Assembly: GCA_035534235.1 (NCBI GenBank)
Contig: DATLSH010000038.1
Span: forward strand, 1 to 57,528
Origin: Bog-473 sp035534235
GTDB lineage: Bacteria > Actinomycetota > Acidimicrobiia > Acidimicrobiales > RAAP-2
DNA: 57,528 nucleotides
Direction of reading: 5' to 3'
Numbering within the stretch: the stretch's first letter is position 1; every line of letters begins with the position of its first letter. The notes under the pieces are model-generated. The model was not told the DNA's origin and did not search any database. It saw nothing but the letters and a program-made list of their open reading frames with translations. The position numbers were made by a program, and so were the translations under genes. Shown here piece after piece: positions 1 to 7,149 of the stretch.

Positions 1-299
1 ATCTGCTTGTCGATCTTGCGCCGGTACTCGTGCAGCGTCTTGGGCGAGCGACCCATCCGCTCACCGTGGGCGGTCCACTCGTCGAGCAGGACACCGAAGG
101 TCGCCGCCGTGCCACCGTGCTCGCCCCGCTCCACCTCGGCCACCAGAGTGGCCAGTTGCTTCGCTGCTTCGCGCTTGCCGGCTCCGGCCTCTCGACGGGG
201 CGCCGTGTAGATACGGCTGAACTGCTTCGGTTTGCCCGTGACCGGGTCCTTGCCGAGGAATACCCGGAGCTCCCATCGACCCGGTGCTTTTTCCCGCAT
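1..299 (-). CDS. Tyrosine recombinase (phage-type integrase), N-terminal part, cut by window edge
   Basis: Reading leftwards from 299, about 99 residues are visible before the edge. The N-terminus (MREKAPGRWELRVFLGKD, then KPKQFSRIYTA) resembles the arm-binding AP2-like domain of phage integrases. It is followed by a helical SAM-like core-binding segment with LLDEWTAHGERMGRSPKTL and YRRKIDKQ. The catalytic domain (R-H-R-Y) would lie outside the window. ATG at 299 is used; an in-frame GTG at 311 is an alternative. The gene starts about 100 bases from the 3' end of a tRNA-Arg gene and reads away from it, the usual layout of a tRNA-integrated element, so the element body should extend left. Family identity is from motif recognition. 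Confidence 0.82.
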   Translation of the reverse strand, partial: MREKAPGRWELRVFLGKDPVTGKPKQFSRIYTAPRREAGAGKREAAKQLATLVAEVERGEHGGTAATFGVLLDEWTAHGERMGRSPKTLHEYRRKIDKQ

Positions 300-320
300 C
301 GTCCCCGCCACAGAAAAGAT

Positions 321-342
321 TGTAGGGACACTGTAGGGACAG
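321..342. repeat. Two tandem 11-base direct repeats upstream of the integrase gene
   Basis: TGTAGGGACAC (321-331) is followed directly by TGTAGGGACAG (332-342). The pair lies between the integrase start and the tRNA 3' end, where arm-type integrase or excisionase sites are usually found. That role is inference. Confidence 0.6.
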
Positions 343-397
343 CGCCAATTCTCACACTCGACGAAAGTGGCTGTAAGCCTTTGAACTGGACCTTTAG

Positions 398-472
398 TGG
401 CGCCCCCGGCAGGATTCGAACCTGCGCACACGGTTTAGGAAACCGATGCTCTATCCCCTGAGCTACGGGGGC
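398..472 (-). tRNA. tRNA-Arg (anticodon CCU), CCA encoded
   Basis: On the minus strand the 7-base acceptor arms GCCCCCG (472-466) and CGGGGGC (408-402) pair. They are followed by discriminator G and an encoded CCA (400-398). The T arm contains GGTTCGAATCC. The anticodon loop is TTCCTAA, with CCT as the anticodon, reading AGG. The variable loop is short and the total is 75 bases including CCA. The 3' end faces the integrase gene, so it is the likely attachment site of the element on the left. Confidence 0.95.
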
Positions 473-759
473 GGGGAGTGGAAACCGACCGGGCGAACCG
501 CGCCCGCGGTACGTCCGCCCACCAGCGTACCTGCAGTTCAGGTGGGTCCCAGGAGCCACTCGGGCCGGCCTGGACCACTCCCCTTCTGCCCCCGCTGGCC
601 TCGCGGTTTACCGACCACCTTCCGGGGATCTATCCTGGGAGCGGGTAAACGGCCTCCGACAGATGTCGGAGCACGTGCGCTGCGCCTCCGCCGTATGGCC
701 CGCACCAGGTCTGCGCGCCCGCGCACGTGGAATCCGACCAACACCAACAAGGAGTTGCC
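473..759. other. Intergenic region with a hairpin ahead of ahcY
   Basis: No coding region is supported here. A perfect inverted repeat, CTCCGA (654-659) and TCGGAG (666-671), leaves a 6-base loop about 90 bases before the ahcY start. TACCTGCAG and TATCCT motifs lie upstream, but no promoter can be fixed. A consensus SAH-riboswitch core was looked for and not found. Confidence 0.4.
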
Positions 760-2211
760 ATGCCTACCCCGCAAACCCCCCTGCCCTTCAAGGTGGCCGA
801 CCTCTCAGAGGCCGAGTACGGCCGCAAGGAGATTGTCATGGCCGAGCACGAGATGCCCGGCCTCATGGCCATGCGGGCCGAGTTCTCGGCCAGCCAGCCC
901 CTGGCCGGCGCCCGCATCACCGGCTCCCTGCACATGACCGTCCAGACCGCCGTGCTCATTGAGACGCTCACCGCCCTCGGTGCCCGCGTGCGCTGGGCCA
1001 GCTGCAACATCTTCTCCACCCAGGACCACGCGGCCGCGGCGGTGGCCGTGGGACCCGACGGCACCGTGAAGAATCCCGCCGGCGTGCCCGTCTTCGCCTG
1101 GAAGGGCGAGACGCTCGAGGAGTACTGGTGGTGCACCGAGCAGGCGCTGCTGTGGCCGGGCGAGGGTGGGCCGAACATGATCCTCGATGACGGGGGCGAC
1201 GCCACCCTCCTCGTGCACAAGGGCGTCGAGTTCGAGAAGGCGGGCTCGGTGCCCGACCCCGCCACGGCCGACAACGAGGAATTCGAATTCGTGCTGGCCC
1301 TTCTCGGCCGCAGCCTGGCCGAGGACCCGCAGCGCTGGACCTCCATCGCCAACGGCATCAGGGGCGTGACGGAGGAGACCACCACCGGCGTCCACCGCCT
1401 CATCGACATGGCGAAGAAGGGGGAGCTCCTCTTCCCCGCCATCAACGTCAACGATTCGGTGACCAAGTCGAAGTTCGACAACAAGTACGGCTGCCGCCAC
1501 TCCCTCGTCGACGGCATCAACCGGGCCACCGACGTGCTGATCGGCGGCAAGGTGGCCGTCGTCTGCGGCTACGGCGACGTCGGCAAGGGATGCGCCGACT
1601 CGCTCAGTGGGCAGGGTGCACGGGTGGTGGTCACCGAGGTCGATCCCATCTGCGCCCTCCAGGCAGCCATGGAGGGTTTCCAGGTGACCACCCTGGAGGA
1701 CATCCTCCCCGTGGCCGACATCTTCATCACCACGACGGGCAACAGGGACATCATCACGGCTCAGCACATGGCCGCCATGAAGCACCAGGCCATCGTGGGC
1801 AACATCGGGCACTTCGATCATGAGATCGACATGGCCGGGCTGATGAAGACGCCGGGTATCGAGCGCATCAACATAAAGCCGCAGGTCGACAAGTGGGTCT
1901 TCCCCGACGGCCACGCGGTCATCGTCCTCTCCGAAGGCCGACTGCTCAACTTGGGCAACGCCACCGGGCACCCCAGCTTCGTGATGTCCAACTCGTTCAC
2001 CAATCAGACGATGGCGCAGCTGGAGCTGTTCAACCAGAGCGGTCAGTACGTCAATGACGTCTACGTGCTCCCGAAGCACCTCGACGAGAAGGTCGCCCGT
2101 CTGCATCTGGACGCCCTGGGGGTCAAGCTCACCGAGCTCTCGCCGGAGCAAGCCGATTACATCGGCGTGCCGGTGAGCGGCCCCTACAAGCCGGACACCT
2201 ACCGGTACTGA
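760..2211 (+). CDS. ahcY: Adenosylhomocysteinase (S-adenosyl-L-homocysteine hydrolase)
   Basis: A 483-residue cytosolic enzyme that splits S-adenosylhomocysteine into adenosine and homocysteine, relieving product inhibition of methyltransferases. Family signatures are visible in order: ITGSLHMTVQTAVLIETL near the N-terminus, CNIFSTQDHAAAAV, DDGGDATLLVHKG, and the NAD-binding VVCGYGDVGKGCADSL. The C-terminus ends KPDTYRY, as is standard for the family, and the length is normal. ATG 760 is chosen because AAGGAG (749-754) lies at good spacing; an in-frame GTG at 727 has no such site. The homocysteine product links it to MetH at 40744. Its end faces a convergent gene. Confidence 0.97.
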   Translation: MPTPQTPLPFKVADLSEAEYGRKEIVMAEHEMPGLMAMRAEFSASQPLAGARITGSLHMTVQTAVLIETLTALGARVRWASCNIFSTQDHAAAAVAVGPDGTVKNPAGVPVFAWKGETLEEYWWCTEQALLWPGEGGPNMILDDGGDATLLVHKGVEFEKAGSVPDPATADNEEFEFVLALLGRSLAEDPQRWTSIANGIRGVTEETTTGVHRLIDMAKKGELLFPAINVNDSVTKSKFDNKYGCRHSLVDGINRATDVLIGGKVAVVCGYGDVGKGCADSLSGQGARVVVTEVDPICALQAAMEGFQVTTLEDILPVADIFITTTGNRDIITAQHMAAMKHQAIVGNIGHFDHEIDMAGLMKTPGIERINIKPQVDKWVFPDGHAVIVLSEGRLLNLGNATGHPSFVMSNSFTNQTMAQLELFNQSGQYVNDVYVLPKHLDEKVARLHLDALGVKLTELSPEQADYIGVPVSGPYKPDTYRY

Positions 2212-2233
2212 GCAGCCGCAAGGGTCCGCTCAG
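2208..2233. terminator. Possible bidirectional terminator hairpin between convergent genes
   Basis: CTGAGC (2208-2213) and GCTCAG (2228-2233) form a perfect 6-bp stem with a 14-base loop, exactly where ahcY and the minus-strand amidase gene end. There is no U-tract, so termination is only inferred. Confidence 0.35.
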
Positions 2234-3051
2234 CGCAAGCCGGCGAACAGGTCGTCCTCGGGTACGGGTGCGTTGGTCGAGTCGACGACCCGCACGAAGC
2301 TCTCGGACCCCATGACGGTGGTGAACAGCTTCTCCCCCATTTCGAGGAAGAAGATGTTCTCGCTCTGGCTGGCGTGCGCGGCGAGTGAGGCGTACTTGCG
2401 CCCGGCCACCGCACTGCAGTCGATGGTGGTGGTGATGAGCTCGTCCGGCGTGCCGAAGTCTGGGTTCTCCTCAACACTTATGGGGCTCTCAATCCCGGCC
2501 TCGGCCAGGATCTCGCCGAAGCCCCGGAGCAACGAGCGCGCCACCGCGGTGTAGTACAGCTTGGACGGGATGCCGCACCGGGCCATGGCGGCATGGGTGA
2601 TCCGGTTGGCCTGAATGTGGTCGGGGTGGCCGTAGAAGCCGTTCTCGTCGTAGGTGACGACCACTTGGGGCTCGTACTTGCGCATGAGACCGGCCAACCG
2701 TTCGGCCGCCACCTCCACCGGAGCTTGCCAGAACGAGTCGGGCGCCTCGTTCTGGGGCCAGCCCTCCATGCCCGAGTCGCGGTAGCCCAGGAGCTCCAGG
2801 TGGGAGACCCCGAGGACCTGGCAGCTCGCCTCAAGCTCCTGGCGCCGCAGCGGGACCACCACGCTCTCGTCGTGGGCCGGGTCCTCCGGCTTCACCCCTC
2901 CGGGCGCGTCGCCGAACTCACCGTTGGTGCAGGTGACCAGCACGGTGCGGATCCCCTCGTCGGCGTAACGGGCCAGGATGCCGCCGGTGCCGATGGCTTC
3001 GTCGTCGGGATGGGCGTGCACTGCCATGAGCGTGAGCGGTCGGTCGGGCAT
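2230..3051 (-). CDS. PIG-L family deacetylase, mycothiol conjugate amidase-like
   Basis: A 273-residue zinc-dependent amidase/deacetylase of the LmbE/PIG-L fold. The metal-binding AHPDDE is at residues 13-18 and HPDH at 142-145, with YDENGFY just before the second motif, as in mycothiol S-conjugate amidase (Mca) and MshB. Mca cleaves mycothiol-toxin conjugates to a mercapturic acid and GlcN-Ins; MshB acts in mycothiol synthesis. Which applies cannot be told here, though the general layout favours Mca. ATG 3051 is preferred because TACGCT (3064-3059) lies 7 bases upstream; GTG 3054 is the alternative. It stands alone downstream of the 5576-3095 operon. Confidence 0.85.
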   Translation of the reverse strand: MPDRPLTLMAVHAHPDDEAIGTGGILARYADEGIRTVLVTCTNGEFGDAPGGVKPEDPAHDESVVVPLRRQELEASCQVLGVSHLELLGYRDSGMEGWPQNEAPDSFWQAPVEVAAERLAGLMRKYEPQVVVTYDENGFYGHPDHIQANRITHAAMARCGIPSKLYYTAVARSLLRGFGEILAEAGIESPISVEENPDFGTPDELITTTIDCSAVAGRKYASLAAHASQSENIFFLEMGEKLFTTVMGSESFVRVVDSTNAPVPEDDLFAGLR

Positions 3052-3058
3052 CACCAGG

Positions 3059-3064
3059 AGCGTA
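3059..3064 (-). promoter_or_regulatory. Probable -10 box, leaderless mRNA of the Mca-like gene
   Basis: TACGCT on the minus strand lies 7 bases before ATG 3051, matching the TANNNT-to-start spacing seen repeatedly in this window. Confidence 0.5.
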
Positions 3065-3094
3065 GGGGACCAGCGGTGTACGTCAGGCGGGAGC

Positions 3095-3661
3095 TCAGGC
3101 GTCCATCTGCAACAGCCGGGCCGCCCCGTCGAAAAAGCCCGGGCTGGCCCACCGGCGCGTGCGGCGGCAGAAGTCCGCCAACCACGTCCACTCGGCCGCC
3201 ACGCCCGGTGACGCCGCCGCCAGCTCGCACTCGTTGGCGTAGGTCAGCGCGACGAATTGGGTGAGGGGTGCCGCAGCCGGCGTGTGCTCGGCGCCGGTGA
3301 AGCGATCGCGGAACCTCAGTTCGCCCGGTGCGGTGCCCGGCGCCTCAAGCTGGGGGTAGAAGTGGTCCCGGTCGCAACTTGCGTAGAAGTAGACGATCGC
3401 TTCGGCCTCGGCGCCGACGGCGGCTGCCAGGACGGGCCGGTCCACCAATTCCAGGAGGTGGGGCTCGAACCCGTCCGTGCCGTAGGTGGCGTGGCCCAGC
3501 GCCGCCAGCGCCAGCACCTCCGAACCGCCCCAGTCGCGCACCAGGCTCTCGACGCCGATCAGGTGGCTGTAGAGGTCACCGAAGAGGTGCGGCGTGTGGC
3601 GCGTCCCCCGCCCCATCAGGAAGTCCAGCGCGGCCGCCCTGCGCTCCTCTTCGGTGGTCAC
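3095..3661 (-). CDS. DUF6817-like protein, HD-type fold
   Basis: A 188-residue protein of unknown function. Histidines cluster near the N-terminus (RHTPHLFGDLYSHL, residues 21-34) and recur at LGHATYG near residue 57, followed by an acidic/His stretch (SCDRDHFYPQLE). That resembles a metal-binding HD-like helical domain, and the arrangement recalls the DUF6817 family; no reaction is known to me. The start ATG (3661) overlaps the stop of the LLM oxidoreductase gene by 4 bases, so it is translated as the last member of an operon with threonine aldolase and the oxidoreductase. No signal peptide or membrane segment is seen. Confidence 0.65.
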   Translation of the reverse strand: MTTEEERRAAALDFLMGRGTRHTPHLFGDLYSHLIGVESLVRDWGGSEVLALAALGHATYGTDGFEPHLLELVDRPVLAAAVGAEAEAIVYFYASCDRDHFYPQLEAPGTAPGELRFRDRFTGAEHTPAAAPLTQFVALTYANECELAAASPGVAAEWTWLADFCRRTRRWASPGFFDGAARLLQMDA

Positions 3662-4551
3662 GTCTGGAGGTCCCCGACGGCACCGGCCAGCAGCATGAGT
3701 TCCTCCCGCCAGTCGGTTGGCGGCGCCAGCGGCCGCACAATGAATTTGGAGAAGCCGACGTCGAGGAAGCGCAGGATGAACCCGCGCAACCCTGCGGGGC
3801 CCGAGGGGATGAGCTGGGCCAGCGGCCGCCCTCGGGCCCGTCGGGCCAGGGCGGGAGGTGGGTCGGCGTCAAGGTCGAGCCCCACCGGCGCGTAGGCGAT
3901 GCTCACGCCGAAATGTTCGGGGCTGATGGCCCGCCCGTGCCCACCCGCCACGTCGTCGATCACCTTCTTGCCGGCCGCCGCCTCTTCCGGGGTGCACAGG
4001 GCCGGGATCCACCCGTCGCCCAGGCGCCCGCAGCGCTCGAGCGCCGCCGGCAGGTTGCCGCCCAGCCATACGTCGAACGGATCCTGCACCGGGCGGGGTG
4101 AGACCGAGACGTCGCGGAAGGAGCCTGCCACCCCGTCGTGGCTCACCACCTCCCCCGCCCACAGGCGGCGCAGCACCGGGAGCGCATCCTCCATCATGGC
4201 GGCGCGCTCGGGGGCCGGGATGCCGATGGCGTGCCGCTCCCCCCCGCTGCTGAGCCCGGGGACGAAGGTGAGCAGGAACCGGCCGCCGGAGAGCAGGTCG
4301 AGGGTGGCCACCGCCTTGGCCAGCCACACCAGGTTCCGCCCCGGCAGCAGCATGGTGGTGCCGATCTTCAACCCCGGGTACGCCCCCGACAGCCAGGCCA
4401 GGCCCACCAGGGGGTCCGGCCCCGGACGCGACAGCACTTCGGGCAGCCACAACGAGTCGAAGCCGCTCTCCGAGATCCCCTGCCCGAGCGCCGTCATGGC
4501 GGCCGGACCGAGGCTCTCCCCACCGGCGCTGATGCCGATGCGGACCTTCAC
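3658..4551 (-). CDS. LLM class oxidoreductase (F420-dependent-like)
   Basis: A 297-residue luciferase-like TIM-barrel protein. Typical features are VRIGISAGGES at the start, FDSLWLPEVLSRPGPDP, LKIGTTMLLPGRNLVWLAKAVA, and LDLLSGGRFLLTFVPG, the phosphate/cofactor-binding region of the family. In Actinomycetota such proteins mostly use coenzyme F420, but FMN use cannot be excluded and the substrate is unknown. The GTG start at 4551 overlaps the stop of the threonine aldolase gene (GTGA), and its own stop overlaps the start of the DUF6817 gene. A long upstream in-frame extension is rejected because it lies inside the aldolase gene. Confidence 0.85.
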   Translation of the reverse strand: MKVRIGISAGGESLGPAAMTALGQGISESGFDSLWLPEVLSRPGPDPLVGLAWLSGAYPGLKIGTTMLLPGRNLVWLAKAVATLDLLSGGRFLLTFVPGLSSGGERHAIGIPAPERAAMMEDALPVLRRLWAGEVVSHDGVAGSFRDVSVSPRPVQDPFDVWLGGNLPAALERCGRLGDGWIPALCTPEEAAAGKKVIDDVAGGHGRAISPEHFGVSIAYAPVGLDLDADPPPALARRARGRPLAQLIPSGPAGLRGFILRFLDVGFSKFIVRPLAPPTDWREELMLLAGAVGDLQT

Positions 4552-5576
4552 TGACCTCCCCCAGGTGCATCGGCCAGGGCGCGGATCGCCCGCTCCAGCC
4601 CGGCGTCGTCGATGTCGTAGTGGGTCACGAACCGCATCGTCTCGGGGGCGATGGTGCCGGCCAGCACCCCGTGGTCCTGCAGATGAGCCACCAGCTTGTC
4701 GGGCTCGGGGTGGAAGAAGGTCACGATATTCGTGCGGACCGAGCCTTGGCGCACCCCGCACTCCGGCCAGCGCTGGACCACCGCGTCGGCCAGGCGGGCG
4801 GCCCGGGCGTGGTCCTCGGGCAGGCGCCCCACCATCTGGGTCAGCGCCACCAGGCCTGGCGCGGCCAGGACGCCGGCCTGGCGCATGGCACCACCGAATC
4901 GCTTGCGTTCCAGTCGCCCCTGGCCGATCACGTCCGTCGGTCCGGCCAGGAGGGAGCCCACCGGGGCGCCAAGGGCCTTGGACAGGCAGCACATCACCGT
5001 GGTGGCGGGCGCGGCCCACTCGGACGCCGGGACCCCGGTGGCCGCTTCGGCGTTGAAGAGCCGGGCGCCGTCCAGATGGATGGGCACGTCCCCCGCCGCG
5101 GCCGCCACCGAAGCGAGCCGCTCCATCGCCCAGGGTGAGCCCGAGGCGGCCATGTGCGTGTTCTCAATGCTGATCAGCGACACCACGGGCTGGTGATGGG
5201 CCGCCCCCAGCCGCGCCCGCACCACGTCTGCGGCGGCGATCATGCCGTCCCCGTCGTCCACGGTGTGGAACTGGATGCCGGCGTTGCGGGCGGCGGCGCC
5301 GTACTCGAAGGCCACCACGTGCTGGCGCCGCCCGGCCACCACCGCCGTGCCGGGTGTGGTCAGCACACGGAAGGCGATCTGGTTGGCCATTGTCCCCGAA
5401 GGGACGAAGAGCGCAGCCGGCTTGCCCACCCGTTCTGCGAAGGTCTCCTCAAGAGCCCGCACCGTGGGATCCTCGCCGTAGTCGTCGTCGCCCACCACCG
5501 CCTCGGCCATGGCGCGGCGCATGGCCGGTGTGGGCCGGGTGACGGTGTCACTGCGCAGGTCGACCAGATCGGTCAC
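4548..5576 (-). CDS. ltaE: Low-specificity L-threonine aldolase
   Basis: A 342-residue PLP-dependent fold-type I enzyme that cleaves threonine or allo-threonine to glycine and acetaldehyde. The N-terminal signature VDLRSDTVTRPTPAMR is diagnostic. HLDGARLFNA (167-176) binds the cofactor and Lys200 in CLSKALGAPVGS should form the Schiff base. Length is normal. The gene starts with GTG at 5576, 6 bases after TAGGCT, so it is probably leaderless. It heads the three-gene operon running to 3095 and is divergent from the thioesterase gene. Confidence 0.93.
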   Translation of the reverse strand: MTDLVDLRSDTVTRPTPAMRRAMAEAVVGDDDYGEDPTVRALEETFAERVGKPAALFVPSGTMANQIAFRVLTTPGTAVVAGRRQHVVAFEYGAAARNAGIQFHTVDDGDGMIAAADVVRARLGAAHHQPVVSLISIENTHMAASGSPWAMERLASVAAAAGDVPIHLDGARLFNAEAATGVPASEWAAPATTVMCCLSKALGAPVGSLLAGPTDVIGQGRLERKRFGGAMRQAGVLAAPGLVALTQMVGRLPEDHARAARLADAVVQRWPECGVRQGSVRTNIVTFFHPEPDKLVAHLQDHGVLAGTIAPETMRFVTHYDIDDAGLERAIRALADAPGGGQ

Positions 5577-5582
5577 GATACG

Positions 5583-5588
5583 AGCCTA
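5583..5588 (-). promoter_or_regulatory. Probable -10 box of the ltaE operon
   Basis: TAGGCT on the minus strand, 6 bases before GTG 5576. It faces away from the -10 box of the divergent thioesterase gene at 5630. Confidence 0.55.
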
Positions 5589-5629
5589 ACGGCGCACGGT
5601 TCCCGTGCACCGCTGCCAGCCTGCGCCGT

Positions 5630-5635
5630 TAACAT
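5630..5635 (+). promoter_or_regulatory. Probable -10 box of the thioesterase gene
   Basis: TAACAT followed by 6 bases and GTG 5642. The identical hexamer and spacing recur before GTG 6151. Confidence 0.55.
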
Positions 5636-5641
5636 CGTGAA

Positions 5642-6118
5642 GTGACCACTCCTCCGGGGCCGGAAGCAGGCTCGAACCAACCATTTCCCGCACCGGCCCC
5701 CTCCATCCACGAGTTGCTCAACGTGGAGGTGGTCGAGGCCGGGCCGGAGCGCGTCGTGCTCCGCCTGCCGGTGGACTGGAAGGTGCACCAGCCCTACGGG
5801 ATCCTCCATGGCGGCGTCTCCGCCCTGCTGGCCGAGTCGGCCGCCAGCTACGGCGCCGCACTGGCCGCGGGTCCCGACCACGGGGTGGTGGGCATTGAGC
5901 TCAACGCCAGTCATCTCCGATCGGTGCGGGACGGGCACCTGACGGCGGTGGCCACCCCGGCCCGGGTCGGCCGCACGGTGCAGGTATGGGCCATATCGCT
6001 GTCCGACGACGAGGGCCGGGCCATCTGTGAAGCCCGCTGCACAATTTCGGTACTGGCCACGCCGGGCGGTCCCACCGGCGCCCCCGGCACCGTCAGTGCC
6101 CGTCCGGACGCGGAGTAG
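5642..6118 (+). CDS. PaaI-type hotdog acyl-CoA thioesterase
   Basis: A 158-residue single hotdog-domain protein. After a Pro-rich N-terminal tail, the motif YGILHGGVSALLAESAAS (HGG at 56-58, Glu65) is the catalytic helix signature of the PaaI/YdiI thioesterases, which hydrolyse aryl- or acyl-CoA thioesters in the cytosol. NASHLRSVRDGHLTAVATP matches the central sheet of the family. The substrate is not identifiable; neighbours in lipid and acyl-CoA metabolism agree with a CoA thioester. The GTG start follows a TAACAT box at leaderless spacing. Confidence 0.87.
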   Translation: MTTPPGPEAGSNQPFPAPAPSIHELLNVEVVEAGPERVVLRLPVDWKVHQPYGILHGGVSALLAESAASYGAALAAGPDHGVVGIELNASHLRSVRDGHLTAVATPARVGRTVQVWAISLSDDEGRAICEARCTISVLATPGGPTGAPGTVSARPDAE

Positions 6119-6138
6119 TCACCACCACGGACGCGACG

Positions 6139-6144
6139 TAACAT
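6139..6144 (+). promoter_or_regulatory. Probable -10 box of the LLM-thiolase-KAS operon
   Basis: TAACAT, then GACGGG, then GTG 6151: the same box and spacing as before the upstream thioesterase gene, indicating a leaderless transcript. Confidence 0.55.
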
Positions 6145-6150
6145 GACGGG

Positions 6151-7125
6151 GTGACGCCGGCCGCAAGCGGAGCGCTCCGACCGACCCTCGGATTGATCCT
6201 TCCCACCACTCTGGAGAAAGAATTCCCTGCTGGAACGGGTAATACCTTTGGTGCTACCCCCGGGACGGCGGCCGAGCTGACGGAGATATGCCGGCAGGCC
6301 GAGGCGACGGGCGCCGACTCGCTGTGGGCCGTGGACCACCTCTTCTGGCCCCAGCCGATCAATGAGGCACTGACCACCCTGGCCATCGCCGCGGCGGCCA
6401 CCAGGAGGCCCATCCTGGGTACCTGCGTGCTCCAACTCCCGCTGCGCCACCCGGCCGCCCTGGCCAAACAGGCTGCGGCGCTCCAGCTGCTCTCCGACGG
6501 GCGCTTCATTCTGGGCCTGGGCGTGGGGAGCCACGAAGGTGAGTACCAGAGGGCCGGGGTCGACTTCCACCGGCGCGGCCGCCTGATGGACGAGGGCATC
6601 GCCGCCATGCGCGAGGCCTGGGCCGCCCCACCCGAACCTGAATCCGCCTACCGGCTGGAGCCGGTCTCGCCCCGCGTCCCGATTTGGATCGGCGGGGCCA
6701 GCCCGGCTGCCATCCGGCGCACAGCCGCGGTGGCCGACGGCTGGGTACCGCTCTTCATCAGCGCCGCAGAGTACGGACCGGCGCTGCGCACCCTGCGCCA
6801 GGAGACCGAGAGGGCGGGCCGGGACCCCGATGCCGTGGAGCCCGCCGTCGTCGTCTTCGCCCGCGTCGGCCGCGACGGTGAGGCGCAGGAGCGCGGCATC
6901 CGGTGGCTCTCCGAGCTGTACGGCATCCCCGGCAAGGCGTTCGAGCGCCACCTGGTGGCCGGGACGTCGGAGATGTGCGCCACCTCGCTTGCTCGGTTCG
7001 TCGAAGCCGGGGCCCGCCACATCGTCATCATGGTGGCCGGTGCCAACGCCGTGCAGCACTTCGGGTACCTGCGCTCGGCGTTCTTGGCCCGCGCTGAGAC
7101 GGTCTTCTCCGGGGTGCCCGTGTGA
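6151..7125 (+). CDS. LLM class oxidoreductase (F420-dependent-like)
   Basis: A 324-residue luciferase-like monooxygenase-fold protein. Supporting segments are LGLILPTTLE, ADSLWAVDHLFWP, LGTCVLQLPLRHPAALAKQ, LLSDGRFILGLGVGSHEGEY and VPIWIGGASPAAIRRTAAVADGW, which follow the order of F420-dependent family members. Substrate unknown. It is the first gene of a four-gene cluster with a thiolase, a KAS III enzyme and a nucleotidyltransferase; the gap to the thiolase gene is 24 bases. The start is GTG, 6 bases after a TAACAT box. Confidence 0.87.
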   Translation: MTPAASGALRPTLGLILPTTLEKEFPAGTGNTFGATPGTAAELTEICRQAEATGADSLWAVDHLFWPQPINEALTTLAIAAAATRRPILGTCVLQLPLRHPAALAKQAAALQLLSDGRFILGLGVGSHEGEYQRAGVDFHRRGRLMDEGIAAMREAWAAPPEPESAYRLEPVSPRVPIWIGGASPAAIRRTAAVADGWVPLFISAAEYGPALRTLRQETERAGRDPDAVEPAVVVFARVGRDGEAQERGIRWLSELYGIPGKAFERHLVAGTSEMCATSLARFVEAGARHIVIMVAGANAVQHFGYLRSAFLARAETVFSGVPV

Positions 7126-7149
7126 ACGGCGCCCCGTGAGGTCAGTCCG

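Noticed and set aside
640..760. SAH riboswitch before ahcY
   Set aside because: A GCGCTGC string is present, but the conserved core and closing helices of the class could not be assembled.
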